From: Duganella sp. CF458
GTDB lineage: Bacteria; Pseudomonadota; Gammaproteobacteria; Burkholderiales; Burkholderiaceae_D
Assembly (NCBI RefSeq): GCF_900113115.1
Contig: NZ_FOOF01000021.1
Coordinates: 1 to 64,000 of the forward strand
Length of the DNA: 64,000 bases
Direction: 5' to 3'
Of the stretch, positions 48,857 to 57,365 are shown in pieces (the stretch's first letter is position 1; the number at the start of each line of letters is the position of its first letter). The notes beneath the pieces were generated by a model that saw only the letters and a program-made list of their open reading frames with translations, had not been told where the DNA came from and did not search any database. A program made the position numbers and the translations under genes.

Positions 48857-50209
48857 ATGCAAAACCAAAAGATGTCGGTGCTCGAAAAAGCGGGCTTCGG
48901 GGCGGGGGATGCGGCACTCAATGTCGTGATTTCCTCGATGATGCTGATCATTACCTTCTTCTACACCGACATCTATGGCTTGCGCACGCAAGACCTGGCG
49001 CTGTTATTCGTGCTGGTGAAGGTGGTAGGCGCGGTGGCCGACCTGACCATGGGCCAGATCACCGACCGCTTCACGAGCCGGTTCGGGCGCTACCGACCTT
49101 ACCTGCTGTGGCTCGCGGTCCCTTATGGCGTGAGTATCCTGTTCGTGTTCTCCACGCCGGACTGGGGCTATGACGCCAAGCTGGTATGGGCATATTCCAC
49201 CTACATCGTCATGACCGTGATGACGGCAGGTGTCGGCATTCCCTATATTTCCCTGCCAAGTGCGCTGACCAGCGATCCGAAGGAGAGCCTGTCGGCCAAT
49301 GGCTACCGGCTGTTCTTCGCCAAGATCGGCGCCTTCCTGGTGACCATCGTGGTGCCGCTGTTGTCGGAACGCTGGGGCGAGGGCAACGCGGCCCATGGTT
49401 ACCAGATGGCGATGGCGGTGATGGCGGCGCTGGGCGTGGCGCTGTTCCTGTTCTGCTTCTTCACCACTACCGAGCGCGTACATCATGTCGTGGTGCGCCA
49501 GTCGCTGGGCGAACAACTGAACGTGCTGATGAAGAATGACCAGTGGTTGATCCTGTGCGGCGTTTGCGTGACCGGCACCATCGGCTACGTGGTGCGCGGT
49601 TCGGTGGCGATCTATTACGCCAAATATTACCTGGGCCTCAACACGGCGCAGGTGTCGGCCTTCCTGTCCACCGGGGTGGTTGCCGCTATATTGTCCATGG
49701 TGGCCTCGACCTGGATCACCAAGGTGTATTGCAAGGTCAAGCTTTTCCGCTGGACGCAGTTGATCGTGGCTGGCATCAGCGTGGCGATCTACCTGTGCGT
49801 CAAGCCGGGCGACGTGATGTTGGCCTTCGTGCTGTTTTTCGCGCTGTCGTTCATCGTCGACCTGCATGCCCCAGTGTTCTGGTCCGCCATCGGCGAGACT
49901 ATCGACTATGGCCAGGTCAAGACCGGCAAGCGTGTGTCCGGCTTTGCTTTCGGTGGCATCTCGGTCTGCCAGAAGGCGGGCATGGCGATCGCCGGCGGCC
50001 TGGTAGGCATCTTGCTGACCTATTTCAATTATGTGCCTAACCAGGCGCAATCCGAATTTGCACTGAACGGCATCGCCCTGATGCTGTCGGTGATTCCGGG
50101 CTTCTTCCACTTGCTTATGGGGTTGTTGATGTTCGCCTATCGCATCAGCGACGAATACTACGGCACTGTGAAAGAGAGCATGAAGTCCCATGGCTACGTA
50201 AGCGCTTGA
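48857..50209 (+). CDS. GPH-family sugar:cation symporter (MFS)
   Basis: A 450-residue inner-membrane protein with about twelve membrane segments. The family signature is at the N-terminus: EKAGFGAGDAALNVVISSMMLIITFFYTDIYGL, then the DTRFGRYRP-like loop GQITDRFTSRFGRYRPYLLW. A long central loop is followed by YYAKYYLGL. It belongs to the glycoside-pentoside-hexuronide (MelB/XylP) group. It imports arabinose or arabino-oligosaccharides into the cytoplasm, matching the signal-less GH43 encoded next. It is six bases from the TonB gene. Confidence 0.92.
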   Translation: MQNQKMSVLEKAGFGAGDAALNVVISSMMLIITFFYTDIYGLRTQDLALLFVLVKVVGAVADLTMGQITDRFTSRFGRYRPYLLWLAVPYGVSILFVFSTPDWGYDAKLVWAYSTYIVMTVMTAGVGIPYISLPSALTSDPKESLSANGYRLFFAKIGAFLVTIVVPLLSERWGEGNAAHGYQMAMAVMAALGVALFLFCFFTTTERVHHVVVRQSLGEQLNVLMKNDQWLILCGVCVTGTIGYVVRGSVAIYYAKYYLGLNTAQVSAFLSTGVVAAILSMVASTWITKVYCKVKLFRWTQLIVAGISVAIYLCVKPGDVMLAFVLFFALSFIVDLHAPVFWSAIGETIDYGQVKTGKRVSGFAFGGISVCQKAGMAIAGGLVGILLTYFNYVPNQAQSEFALNGIALMLSVIPGFFHLLMGLLMFAYRISDEYYGTVKESMKSHGYVSA

Positions 50210-50211
50210 CT

Positions 50212-51156
50212 ATGCAAAAACTGTCCCCCCTGATCGAGCAGCGCGCCGATCCTTATATCGTTCGCCATAGCGACGGCTATTATTACTTCACCGCCTCGGT
50301 GCCGCAGTACGATCGCATCGAGCTGCGCCGCGCAAGCAGCATCGAAGGTTTACGCGATGCGCAGCCCGTGGACGTCTGGCACAAGCCGGACACGGGCGCT
50401 TACAGTGAATTGATCTGGGCGCCTGAGCTGCACTACAACCAAGGCGCCTGGTATGTCTATTTCGCCGCCGCGCCCAGCCGCGACATCAAATACAAGCTGT
50501 TCCAGCACCGCATGTACGCGATCCGCAACCAGAACGCCAATCCGCTGGAAGGCGAGTGGGAATTCATGGGGCAGGTCGATTCCGGCATCGATACCTTCTG
50601 CCTTGACGCGACCACCTTCACCCACCAAGGCAAGCTGTATTACCTGTGGGCGCAGAAGGACAATGAAATCGAGGGCAATTCCAATCTCTACATCGCGGAG
50701 ATGGAAACCCCCTGGCAGATCAAGGGCAGGCCGGTGATGCTGACCAAGCCGGAGTTCGACTGGGAGATCCGCGGCTTCTGGGTGAATGAAGGCCCGTCTG
50801 TCCTGCAACGCAACGGCAAGGTGTTCATCAGCTATTCCGCCAGTGCCACCGACGAGAACTACGCCATGGGCCTGCTGTGGGCCGACGCCGATGCGGACTT
50901 GCTGGACCCGGCCGCGTGGAGCAAGGCCAAGGAGCCGGTGCTGCAAACCTGCTTCGAACACGGCATTTACGGACCAGGCCATAACAGCTTCACCGTGGAC
51001 GCGGATGGAAATGTACTGCTGGTGTACCATGCCCGCACATACACGGAAATCGTGGGCGATCCGCTGTGGAACCCGGACCGCCATACATTCGTCAAGCCGC
51101 TGCGCTGGGATGCGCAAGGCATGCCTGTCTTCGGACGACCATCTGTTATCGAGTAA
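50212..51156 (+). CDS. Cytoplasmic GH43 alpha-L-arabinofuranosidase
   Basis: A 314-residue five-bladed propeller enzyme lacking a signal peptide. Catalytic base Asp lies in RADPYIVRHSDGYYYFTASVP (near 13), the pKa-modulating Asp in TFCLDATTFTHQGKLYYLWAQ (near 133) and the acid Glu in GFWVNEGPSVLQRNGKVFISYS (near 192). GHNSFTVDADGNVLLVYHAR holds the late His. The form resembles exo-acting arabinofuranosidases (GH43_26-like). TTG at 50206 overlaps the transporter stop, but ATG 50212 is the likelier start. It cleaves imported arabino-oligosaccharides. Confidence 0.92.
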   Translation: MQKLSPLIEQRADPYIVRHSDGYYYFTASVPQYDRIELRRASSIEGLRDAQPVDVWHKPDTGAYSELIWAPELHYNQGAWYVYFAAAPSRDIKYKLFQHRMYAIRNQNANPLEGEWEFMGQVDSGIDTFCLDATTFTHQGKLYYLWAQKDNEIEGNSNLYIAEMETPWQIKGRPVMLTKPEFDWEIRGFWVNEGPSVLQRNGKVFISYSASATDENYAMGLLWADADADLLDPAAWSKAKEPVLQTCFEHGIYGPGHNSFTVDADGNVLLVYHARTYTEIVGDPLWNPDRHTFVKPLRWDAQGMPVFGRPSVIE

Positions 51157-51162
51157 GCACAC

Positions 51163-52161
51163 ATGATCCAGAGCGCGCCATTCGGCCACGCACCGGACGG
51201 CACGCCGCTGTCCCTGTACACCCTGACCAATGCCCAGGGCATGGAGGTCAGGATCACCAATTACGGCGGGATCGTCACCCACATCCTTGTCCCGGACCGC
51301 GACGGCCGGTTGGGCAATGTCACCCTGGGCTTCGACACGGCGGCGGAATATTTCGGCCGCTCGCCTTACTTTGGCGCCTTGATCGGGCGCTGCGCCAATC
51401 GCATCGCGCAGGGCCGTTTCACGCTGGATGGCGTCGCGCACCAGCTATCGGTCAACGATGGCGCCAATCATCTGCATGGCGGGGCCCAAGGCTTCGACAA
51501 GGTTGTATGGGAAGCTTCAATGGAAGGCGAGGCCCTGGTGCTGCGCTACCGCAGCGTAGACGGGGAGCAGGGCTATCCCGGCAATCTTGACGTCCAGGCG
51601 ACTTACACGCTGGACGACGATGGCGCGCTGACGGTGGACCTGCGTGCCACCACCGACCGTGCCACGCCGGTCAACCTGACCCACCACGCGTATTTCAACC
51701 TGGCCGATAGCAGCACCATCGGCACCATCGGCACCATCAACCATCACGAAATGTGGATCGATGCGCCCCATTACACGCCGGTCGACGAAGGTTTGATACC
51801 AACCGGCGATCTGGCGCCGGTGGCGGGAACACCGTTCGACTTCCGCGAGCCGCGTGCCATCGGCGAGGCGGTGTACGACCATAACTTTGCGCTGGCGCCT
51901 GCGGACGGCATGCGCTGCGCGGTGCGGGTGCGCGAACCACGCAGCGGGCGCCAGTTGGAAGTGCTCACTCACCAGCCGGGAATCCAGTTCTACAGCGGGA
52001 ATTTCCTCGATGGTTCGCTGGGTTTCCCGCAGCGTGGCGGCTTTTGCCTGGAGCCGCAGCACTTCCCGGATGCGCCCAACCAACCGCACTTCCCAAGCGT
52101 GATCCTGCGGCCTGGAGAGGAGTACCGCAACATGCTGTCCTTCCGCTGTTCGCGATACTGA
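51163..52161 (+). CDS. galM: Aldose 1-epimerase
   Basis: A 332-residue mutarotase. It begins FGHAPDGTPLSLYTLTNAQGMEVRITNYGGIVTHILVPDRDG. Key residues are GRCANRIAQGRF, NDGANHLHGGAQGFDKVVW (His), NLTHHAYFNLAD (catalytic-type His near 175) and FCLEPQHFPDAPNQPHFPSVILRPGEEY (catalytic Glu near 304). It interconverts alpha and beta anomers of galactose or arabinose to feed the anomer-specific dehydrogenase. An insert encoded by three GGCACCATC-like repeats (51717-51743, TIGTIGTIN) lies beside the active-site His loop. It follows GH43 by six bases. Confidence 0.94.
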   Translation: MIQSAPFGHAPDGTPLSLYTLTNAQGMEVRITNYGGIVTHILVPDRDGRLGNVTLGFDTAAEYFGRSPYFGALIGRCANRIAQGRFTLDGVAHQLSVNDGANHLHGGAQGFDKVVWEASMEGEALVLRYRSVDGEQGYPGNLDVQATYTLDDDGALTVDLRATTDRATPVNLTHHAYFNLADSSTIGTIGTINHHEMWIDAPHYTPVDEGLIPTGDLAPVAGTPFDFREPRAIGEAVYDHNFALAPADGMRCAVRVREPRSGRQLEVLTHQPGIQFYSGNFLDGSLGFPQRGGFCLEPQHFPDAPNQPHFPSVILRPGEEYRNMLSFRCSRY

Positions 52162-52163
52162 TT

Positions 52164-52178
52164 TTGATATTGGTATCG
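52164..52178. promoter_or_regulatory. TGATATTGGTATCGA element before arabinonate dehydratase
   Basis: TGATA-TTGG-TATCG forms a short inverted repeat just after the galM stop. It resembles the outer arms of the 46084 palindrome (TGATA...TATCA), so a second, internal regulated promoter is possible. Confidence 0.35.
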
Positions 52179-52220
52179 ACAAATAAGTCATTAGAAATAT
52201 ATTACTCTCAGCCGTAACAT

Positions 52221-52244
52221 TTCCTCCATCGATAAGCGGAGGAA
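52221..52244 (+). promoter_or_regulatory. Hairpin sequestering the Shine-Dalgarno of the dehydratase gene
   Basis: TTCCTCC (52221-52227) pairs perfectly with GGAGGAA (52238-52244) around a ten-base loop, and GGAGG is the ribosome-binding site four bases before ATG 52248. The SD is therefore base-paired in the leader, an arrangement that can limit or gate translation. Confidence 0.6.
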
Positions 52245-52247
52245 TCC

Positions 52248-53987
52248 ATGTCAGAGACAAAGAAAACGATAAAACTGCGCTCGGCCGAATGGTTCGGGAC
52301 GCAGGACAAGAACGGCTTCATGTACCGGAGCTGGATGAAGAACCAGGGCATCCCTGACCACGAATTCCGCGGCAAGCCGATCATCGGCATCTGCAATACC
52401 TGGTCCGAACTAACCCCGTGTAACGCCCACTTCCGCCAACTCGCGGAGCACGTCAAGAAAGGCATCCTGGAGGCGGGCGGCTACCCGGTTGAATTCCCGG
52501 TGTTCTCCAGCGGCGAGTCCAACTTGCGCCCGACCGCCATGCTGACCCGCAACCTGGCCAGCATGGACGTGGAGGAATCCATCCGCGGCAATCCGATGGA
52601 CGCCGTGGTCCTGCTGGTGGGCTGCGACAAGACCACCCCGGCGCTGCTGATGGGTGCTGCTTCCGTCGACCTGCCGACCATTGTCGTAACGGGCGGCCCA
52701 ATGTTGAACGGTAAATTGAACGGCAAGGACATCGGCTCCGGCACCGCCGTGTGGCAGCTGCACGAGCAGGTCAAGGCCGGCGAAATCACCATGCACCAGT
52801 TCATGTCGGCAGAGGCGGGCATGTCGCGTTCCGCCGGTACCTGCAACACCATGGGTACGGCTTCCACCATGGCCTGCATGGCCGAATCGCTGGGCACTTC
52901 GCTGCCGCACAATGCCGCGATTCCCGCGGTTGATGCGCGCCGCTATGTGCTGGCGCATATGTCCGGCATCCGTATCGTGGAGATGGTGTGGGAAGACCTG
53001 CGCCTGTCCAAGATCCTCAAGCGCGAAAACTTCGAAAACGCGATCCGCGTCAACGCCGCCATCGGTGGCTCGACCAATGCCGTGATCCACCTGAAAGCGA
53101 TCGCCGGACGTATCGGCGTGCCGCTGGAATTGGAAGACTGGACCAAGGTGGGTAAGGGCATGCCGACCATCGTCGACCTGATGCCGTCCGGCCGCTACCT
53201 GATGGAAGAGTTCTACTACGCCGGCGGCCTGCCGGGCGTGATCCGCCGCATGGGCGAAGCGAGCCTGCTGCCGCATCCGCAAGCACTGACCGTGAATGGC
53301 AAGACCATCGGCGAGAACTGCTCCGATGCGCCGGTCTACAACGATGAAGTAATCCGCCAGATCGACAACCCGCTGATCGCCGATGGCGGCATCTGCATCC
53401 TGCGCGGCAACCTGGCGCCGCGCGGCGCCGTGCTGAAGCCGTCGGCCGCCTCGCCGCACCTGATGCAGCATCGCGGCAAGGCGGTGGTGTTCGAGAACTT
53501 CGATCACTACAAGGAACGCATCATCGATCCGGACCTGGATGTAGACGAGAACTCGATCCTGGTGATGAAGAACTGCGGCCCGAAAGGTTATCCGGGCATG
53601 GCGGAAGTGGGCAATATGGGCCTGCCGCCGAAGCTGCTGGCCAAAGGCATCAAGGACATGGTGCGCATTTCCGACGCGCGCATGAGTGGTACTGCTTACG
53701 GCACGGTGGTGCTGCACGTGGCGCCGGAGGCGATGGCCGGTGGCCCGCTCGGCGCCGTCAAGGATGGCGACTGGATCGAACTCGATTGCGCCAACAACAA
53801 GCTGCAGCTCGACATCAGCGACGAGGAAATGAAGGCACGCCTCGCCGAACGCGCCGCGCAGCAGGAGCCGCCGAAGTCCGGTTACCAGCAACTGTATATC
53901 GACCACGTGTTGCAGGCCGACGAAGGCTGCGACTTCGACTTCCTCGTCGGCTGCCGCGGTTCCGCCGTGCCGCGCCACTCGCACTAA
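52248..53987 (+). CDS. L-arabinonate dehydratase (IlvD/EDD family)
   Basis: A 579-residue IlvD/EDD-family dehydratase. It opens KKTIKLRSAEWFGTQDKNGFMYRSWMKNQGIPDHEFRGKPIIGICNTWSELTPCNAHFRQLAEHVKKGI, characteristic of the pentonate/L-arabinonate branch rather than IlvD. Fe-S cysteines lie in GICNTW, LVGCDKTTPALL and SAGTCNTMGTASTMACM. NAAIGGSTNAVIHL and MVRISDARMSGTAYGTVVLHVAPEA are conserved. The reaction is L-arabinonate to 2-keto-3-deoxy-L-arabinonate. It is the first catabolic gene after an 86-base gap that may hold an internal promoter and an SD-sequestering hairpin. Confidence 0.93.
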   Translation: MSETKKTIKLRSAEWFGTQDKNGFMYRSWMKNQGIPDHEFRGKPIIGICNTWSELTPCNAHFRQLAEHVKKGILEAGGYPVEFPVFSSGESNLRPTAMLTRNLASMDVEESIRGNPMDAVVLLVGCDKTTPALLMGAASVDLPTIVVTGGPMLNGKLNGKDIGSGTAVWQLHEQVKAGEITMHQFMSAEAGMSRSAGTCNTMGTASTMACMAESLGTSLPHNAAIPAVDARRYVLAHMSGIRIVEMVWEDLRLSKILKRENFENAIRVNAAIGGSTNAVIHLKAIAGRIGVPLELEDWTKVGKGMPTIVDLMPSGRYLMEEFYYAGGLPGVIRRMGEASLLPHPQALTVNGKTIGENCSDAPVYNDEVIRQIDNPLIADGGICILRGNLAPRGAVLKPSAASPHLMQHRGKAVVFENFDHYKERIIDPDLDVDENSILVMKNCGPKGYPGMAEVGNMGLPPKLLAKGIKDMVRISDARMSGTAYGTVVLHVAPEAMAGGPLGAVKDGDWIELDCANNKLQLDISDEEMKARLAERAAQQEPPKSGYQQLYIDHVLQADEGCDFDFLVGCRGSAVPRHSH

Positions 53988-53996
53988 GGAGAACCT

Positions 53997-54989
53997 ATGC
54001 TGCTCGTACAATTCACCAACGAAGGCGGGTCCCGCCGCGTGGCGTCCCTCGACGGCGATACGCTGCGCGTTCTGGACGGCGTCTATACCACATACGAACT
54101 GGCGCAACGCGCCATCAGCCGAGGCAAAGGCCTGGCCGAAGCGGCGCAAGCTGCCATCGGCACCACCATCGCCAGCTATGAGGCGGTGGCCACTGCCGGC
54201 CGCATCCTGCCGCCGCTGGACCACGTCGACCCGGCCCACTGTTATGTGACCGGCACCGGCCTGACCCACCTTGGCAGCGCCGATGCGCGCGATGCGATGC
54301 ACCGCAAGATCGGCGGCGACGTCGAGTCGCTGAGCGATTCGATGAAGATGTTCCGCCTTGGCGTGGAAGGCGGCAAGCCGGCCGAAGGCCAGCGCGGCGT
54401 GCAGCCGGAATGGTTCTACAAGGGCGACGGTTCGATTGTCGCCGCCACAGGCCAGGCGCTGGCCATGCCCGAGTTTTCGCTCGACGGAGGCGAAGAACCT
54501 GAAATCGCCGGCCTGTATGTGATCGGCGAAGACGGCCAGCCGTACCGCCTCGGTTTCGCCATCGGCAATGAATTCTCCGACCACGTGACCGAGCGCCAGA
54601 ACTACCTCTACCTGGCGCATTCCAAGCTGCGCAACTGCGGCCTGGGCCCGGCGCTGCGCATCGGCGAGCTGCCGCGGCATATCGACGGCGCCTCGCGCAT
54701 CGTCGGCAAGGATGGCGCTGTGCGCTGGCAGAAAGCTTTCGTCAGCGGCGAAAATAATATGTCGCACACCATCGCCAACCTGGAATACCACCACTTCAAG
54801 TATGGCCTGTTCTGCCGCCCGGGCGACGTGCACATCCACTTCTTCGGTACCGCCACCTTGAGCTTCGCGGACGGCATCTCCGTGCAGGCCGGCGAAACCT
54901 TTGAAGTCGAAGCGCCGGCCTTCGGCCCGGCCCTGCGCAATCCGCTGCGCATCCAGGAATCCCGCTACAGGAAAGTGAACCAACTATGA
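53997..54989 (+). CDS. AraD1/GguC family protein (probable 2-keto-3-deoxy-L-arabinonate dehydratase)
   Basis: A 330-residue fumarylacetoacetate-hydrolase-like protein. MLLVQFTNEGGSRRVASLDGDTLRVLDGVYTTYELAQRAI and HVDPAHCYVTGTGLTHLGSADARDAMH, QPEWFYKGDGSIVAATGQALAMPEFSLDGGEEPEIAGLYVIGEDG and RIGELPRHIDG follow the AraD1/GguC pattern. Acidic metal ligands are visible in GGEEPEIAGLY. In the Weimberg-type route its place is dehydration of 2-keto-3-deoxy-L-arabinonate to alpha-ketoglutarate semialdehyde. This family is the non-DHDPS alternative. The reaction is inferred from order: dehydratase, this gene, semialdehyde dehydrogenase. Confidence 0.85.
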   Translation: MLLVQFTNEGGSRRVASLDGDTLRVLDGVYTTYELAQRAISRGKGLAEAAQAAIGTTIASYEAVATAGRILPPLDHVDPAHCYVTGTGLTHLGSADARDAMHRKIGGDVESLSDSMKMFRLGVEGGKPAEGQRGVQPEWFYKGDGSIVAATGQALAMPEFSLDGGEEPEIAGLYVIGEDGQPYRLGFAIGNEFSDHVTERQNYLYLAHSKLRNCGLGPALRIGELPRHIDGASRIVGKDGAVRWQKAFVSGENNMSHTIANLEYHHFKYGLFCRPGDVHIHFFGTATLSFADGISVQAGETFEVEAPAFGPALRNPLRIQESRYRKVNQL

Positions 54990-56557
54990 CCATCACCGGC
55001 GAAGCACTCATTAGCGGGGTTGCCCTGCGCGGGGAGGGGACCGCACAGCGCGCCTTCAACCCTGGCCTGGAGCAGCAGTTCGGCGAAGAATTCAACGCGG
55101 TCAGTGTCGAGCAGGTGAATGAGGCCTGCCTGCTGGCTGGCGCCGCATTCGATACCTTCCGTTCCACCAGCGACGCCGCGCGCGCGGAATTGCTGGACGC
55201 CATTGCGCGAAACATCCTCGACCTCGGCGTGGAGCTGATCGAGCGCGCCATGGCCGAAACCGGCCTGCCGCAAGCCCGCCTGGAAGGCGAGCGCGCCCGC
55301 ACCTGCAACCAGCTCAAGATGTTCGCGGCCCTGCTGCGCGAAGGCTCATGGTGCGACCCGCGCATCGACGTCGCCTTGCCAACCCGCACGCCGCCGCGCG
55401 CCGACCTGCGCTACCGCTTGATCGGCGTCGGCCCGGTGGCAGTCTTCGGCGCTTCCAACTTCCCGCTGGCGTTCTCCGTCGCCGGCGGCGATACCGCTTC
55501 CGCGCTCGCCGCTGGCTGCCCGGTGGTGGTCAAGGCGCACTCCGCCCACCCAGGCACCTCGGAACTGGTGGGCCGCGCGGTGGTTGCCGCGGTAGCCCAA
55601 TGCGGCTTGCCGGCTGGCGTGTTCGCCCTGCTGACCGGTAGTGGCAGCCATATCGGCCAGACGCTTGTGGCGCATCCTGCCATCCAGGCGGTCGGCTTTA
55701 CCGGTTCGCGCAGCGGCGGTACCGCGCTGATGGCCACCGCCGCGGCGCGCAAGCAGCCGATTCCCGTGTACGCGGAGATGAGCAGTATCAATCCGGTATT
55801 CCTGTTGCCGGAAGCGCTAGCCGGTCGGCCGGACAGCATCGCCGCTGGTTTCGCGGCCTCGCTGACGCTGGGCGTCGGCCAATTCTGTACCAATCCCGGC
55901 CTGGTGCTCGGCATCGAAGGTCCAGGCCTGGAGCGCTTCTGCGCCAGTGCGGCCCAGGCGCTCGGCGGTGTGGCACCGGCAACCATGCTGAGCGCAGGCA
56001 TCGCCGGCGCCTACCAGCGCGGCGTGCAGGCGCTGGCATCGCACGCCGAGGTAGCCACTGTTACCGCCATCGCGCACAGCGGCTGCAAAGGCGGCGCCGC
56101 GCTGTTCCGCACCACCGCGCAGGCATTCCTGTCGCAGCACGCACTGTCGGATGAGGTATTCGGCCCCGCTTCGCTGGTGATCGCCTGCCGCGACATCGAC
56201 CAGATGATCGCCGTGGCGGAACATCTGGAAGGCCAACTGACAGCAACTTTGCAGATGGCGGACGGCGACGCCGAGACCGCGCGCAAGCTGCTGCCTGTGC
56301 TGGAGCGCAAGGCCGGCCGCATCCTGGCCAACGGCTACCCGACCGGCGTTGAAGTGACCAGTGCCATGGTGCACGGCGGCCCGTTCCCTTCCACCTCGGA
56401 CGGGCGCAGCACCTCGGTCGGCACGGCGGCAATCTACCGCTTCCTGCGCGCCGTGTGTTACCAGGACTTGCCTGCCACGCTGCTGCCGCCGGTGCTGCAG
56501 GATGCAAACCAGGGCAATACATGGCGGCGCCGCGACGGCGTGCTCGGGCAGCACTAA
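54986..56557 (+). CDS. Alpha-ketoglutarate semialdehyde dehydrogenase
   Basis: A 523-residue aldehyde dehydrogenase of the type III KGSADH kind. Visible are the start region GEALISGVALRGEGTAQRAFNPGLEQ, YRLIGVGPVAVFGASNFPLAFSVAGGDTASALAAGCPVVVKAHSAHPGTS (nucleotide binding), VGFTGSRSGGTALM, PVYAEMSSINPVFLLPEAL (general-base Glu near 264) and TLGVGQFCTNPGLVLG (catalytic Cys near 300). NGYPTGVEVTSAMVHGGPFPSTSDGRSTSVG is diagnostic of this branch. It oxidises 2,5-dioxopentanoate to 2-oxoglutarate, completing arabinose entry to the TCA cycle. ATGA overlap with the upstream gene. Confidence 0.93.
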   Translation: MTITGEALISGVALRGEGTAQRAFNPGLEQQFGEEFNAVSVEQVNEACLLAGAAFDTFRSTSDAARAELLDAIARNILDLGVELIERAMAETGLPQARLEGERARTCNQLKMFAALLREGSWCDPRIDVALPTRTPPRADLRYRLIGVGPVAVFGASNFPLAFSVAGGDTASALAAGCPVVVKAHSAHPGTSELVGRAVVAAVAQCGLPAGVFALLTGSGSHIGQTLVAHPAIQAVGFTGSRSGGTALMATAAARKQPIPVYAEMSSINPVFLLPEALAGRPDSIAAGFAASLTLGVGQFCTNPGLVLGIEGPGLERFCASAAQALGGVAPATMLSAGIAGAYQRGVQALASHAEVATVTAIAHSGCKGGAALFRTTAQAFLSQHALSDEVFGPASLVIACRDIDQMIAVAEHLEGQLTATLQMADGDAETARKLLPVLERKAGRILANGYPTGVEVTSAMVHGGPFPSTSDGRSTSVGTAAIYRFLRAVCYQDLPATLLPPVLQDANQGNTWRRRDGVLGQH

Positions 56558-56585
56558 AACAATACAGTAAAAATACGGAGACACC

Positions 56586-57353
56586 ATGACCCAAGCAGCA
56601 AACTACCCGAGCCTCCAGGGAAAACGGGTATTTGTCACCGGCGGCGGCACCGGCATCGGCGCCAGTATCGTCGAGGCCTTTGCAAAGCAGGGCGCCAGCG
56701 TGGCGTTCGTCGACATTGCGCAAGCGGATAGCGAAACGCTGTGCGACGCCATTGCCGCCAGCGGCGCCGGGCGGCCACTGTTCCGCGCCTGCGACATCAC
56801 CGACATTGCGGCGCTGCAGCACACGATGAAGGAGTTGGCAGCGGAGCTGGGCGATTTTGACGTGCTGGTCAACAATGCTGCCAACGACCAGCGTCATAGT
56901 GTCGAAGATGTGACTCCGGAGTACTGGGACCAGCGCATCGCGATCAATCAACGCCCCTTGTTCTTCACTTGCCAGGCAGTGCTGCCGGGCATGAAGGCCA
57001 AGGGCGGCGGCTCCATCATCAATATCGGTTCGATCTCCTGGATCGCCAAAGGCGCCGGCTATCCCGTGTACGCGACTGCCAAAGCCGCGACCCACGGGCT
57101 GACGCGCGGCATGGCGCGCGACCTCGGCAAGCACAACGTGCGTGTCAATACGGTCACGCCGGGCTGGGTCATGACCCAGCGCCAGGTGGACCTGTGGGTC
57201 GACGCCGCGGCGGAAGAGGAAATCGCCCGCAGCCAGTGCCTGCCGGGCAAGCTGCTGCCGCAACATATCGCTGCCATGTGCCTGTTCCTGGGCGCCGATG
57301 ACAGCGCCATGTGCACGGCGCAGGATTTTATCGTCGATGCAGGCTGGGTTTAA
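56586..57353 (+). CDS. SDR-family sugar 1-dehydrogenase (L-arabinose/D-galactose)
   Basis: A 255-residue short-chain dehydrogenase. Cofactor motif VFVTGGGTGIGASIVEAFAKQGASVAFVDI (NAD(P) preference not determined), LVNNAANDQRHSVEDVTPEYWDQRIAINQRPLFFTCQAVLPGM, and the catalytic Ser-Tyr-Lys in SIISIN..SISWIAKGAGYPVYATAKAA order (INIGSIS, Y-x-x-x-K). The NAANDQRH...W..R...N.....F.C wording matches rhizobial galactose/arabinose dehydrogenases as I recall them. It would make the lactone that the SMP-30 protein opens. It fits both the arabinose and the galactonate branches, since no other sugar dehydrogenase is in the window. Confidence 0.88.
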   Translation: MTQAANYPSLQGKRVFVTGGGTGIGASIVEAFAKQGASVAFVDIAQADSETLCDAIAASGAGRPLFRACDITDIAALQHTMKELAAELGDFDVLVNNAANDQRHSVEDVTPEYWDQRIAINQRPLFFTCQAVLPGMKAKGGGSIINIGSISWIAKGAGYPVYATAKAATHGLTRGMARDLGKHNVRVNTVTPGWVMTQRQVDLWVDAAAEEEIARSQCLPGKLLPQHIAAMCLFLGADDSAMCTAQDFIVDAGWV

Positions 57354-57365
57354 CAGGAGGCAGCC

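Noticed and set aside
46196..48991. 931-codon minus-strand open frame
   Set aside because: It mirrors the TonB receptor gene 46199-48850, which has signal peptide, plug and barrel features; the antisense product has none.
52410..54983. 857-codon minus-strand open frame
   Set aside because: Antisense of the arabinonate dehydratase and AraD1-type genes; composition is typical of shadow frames.
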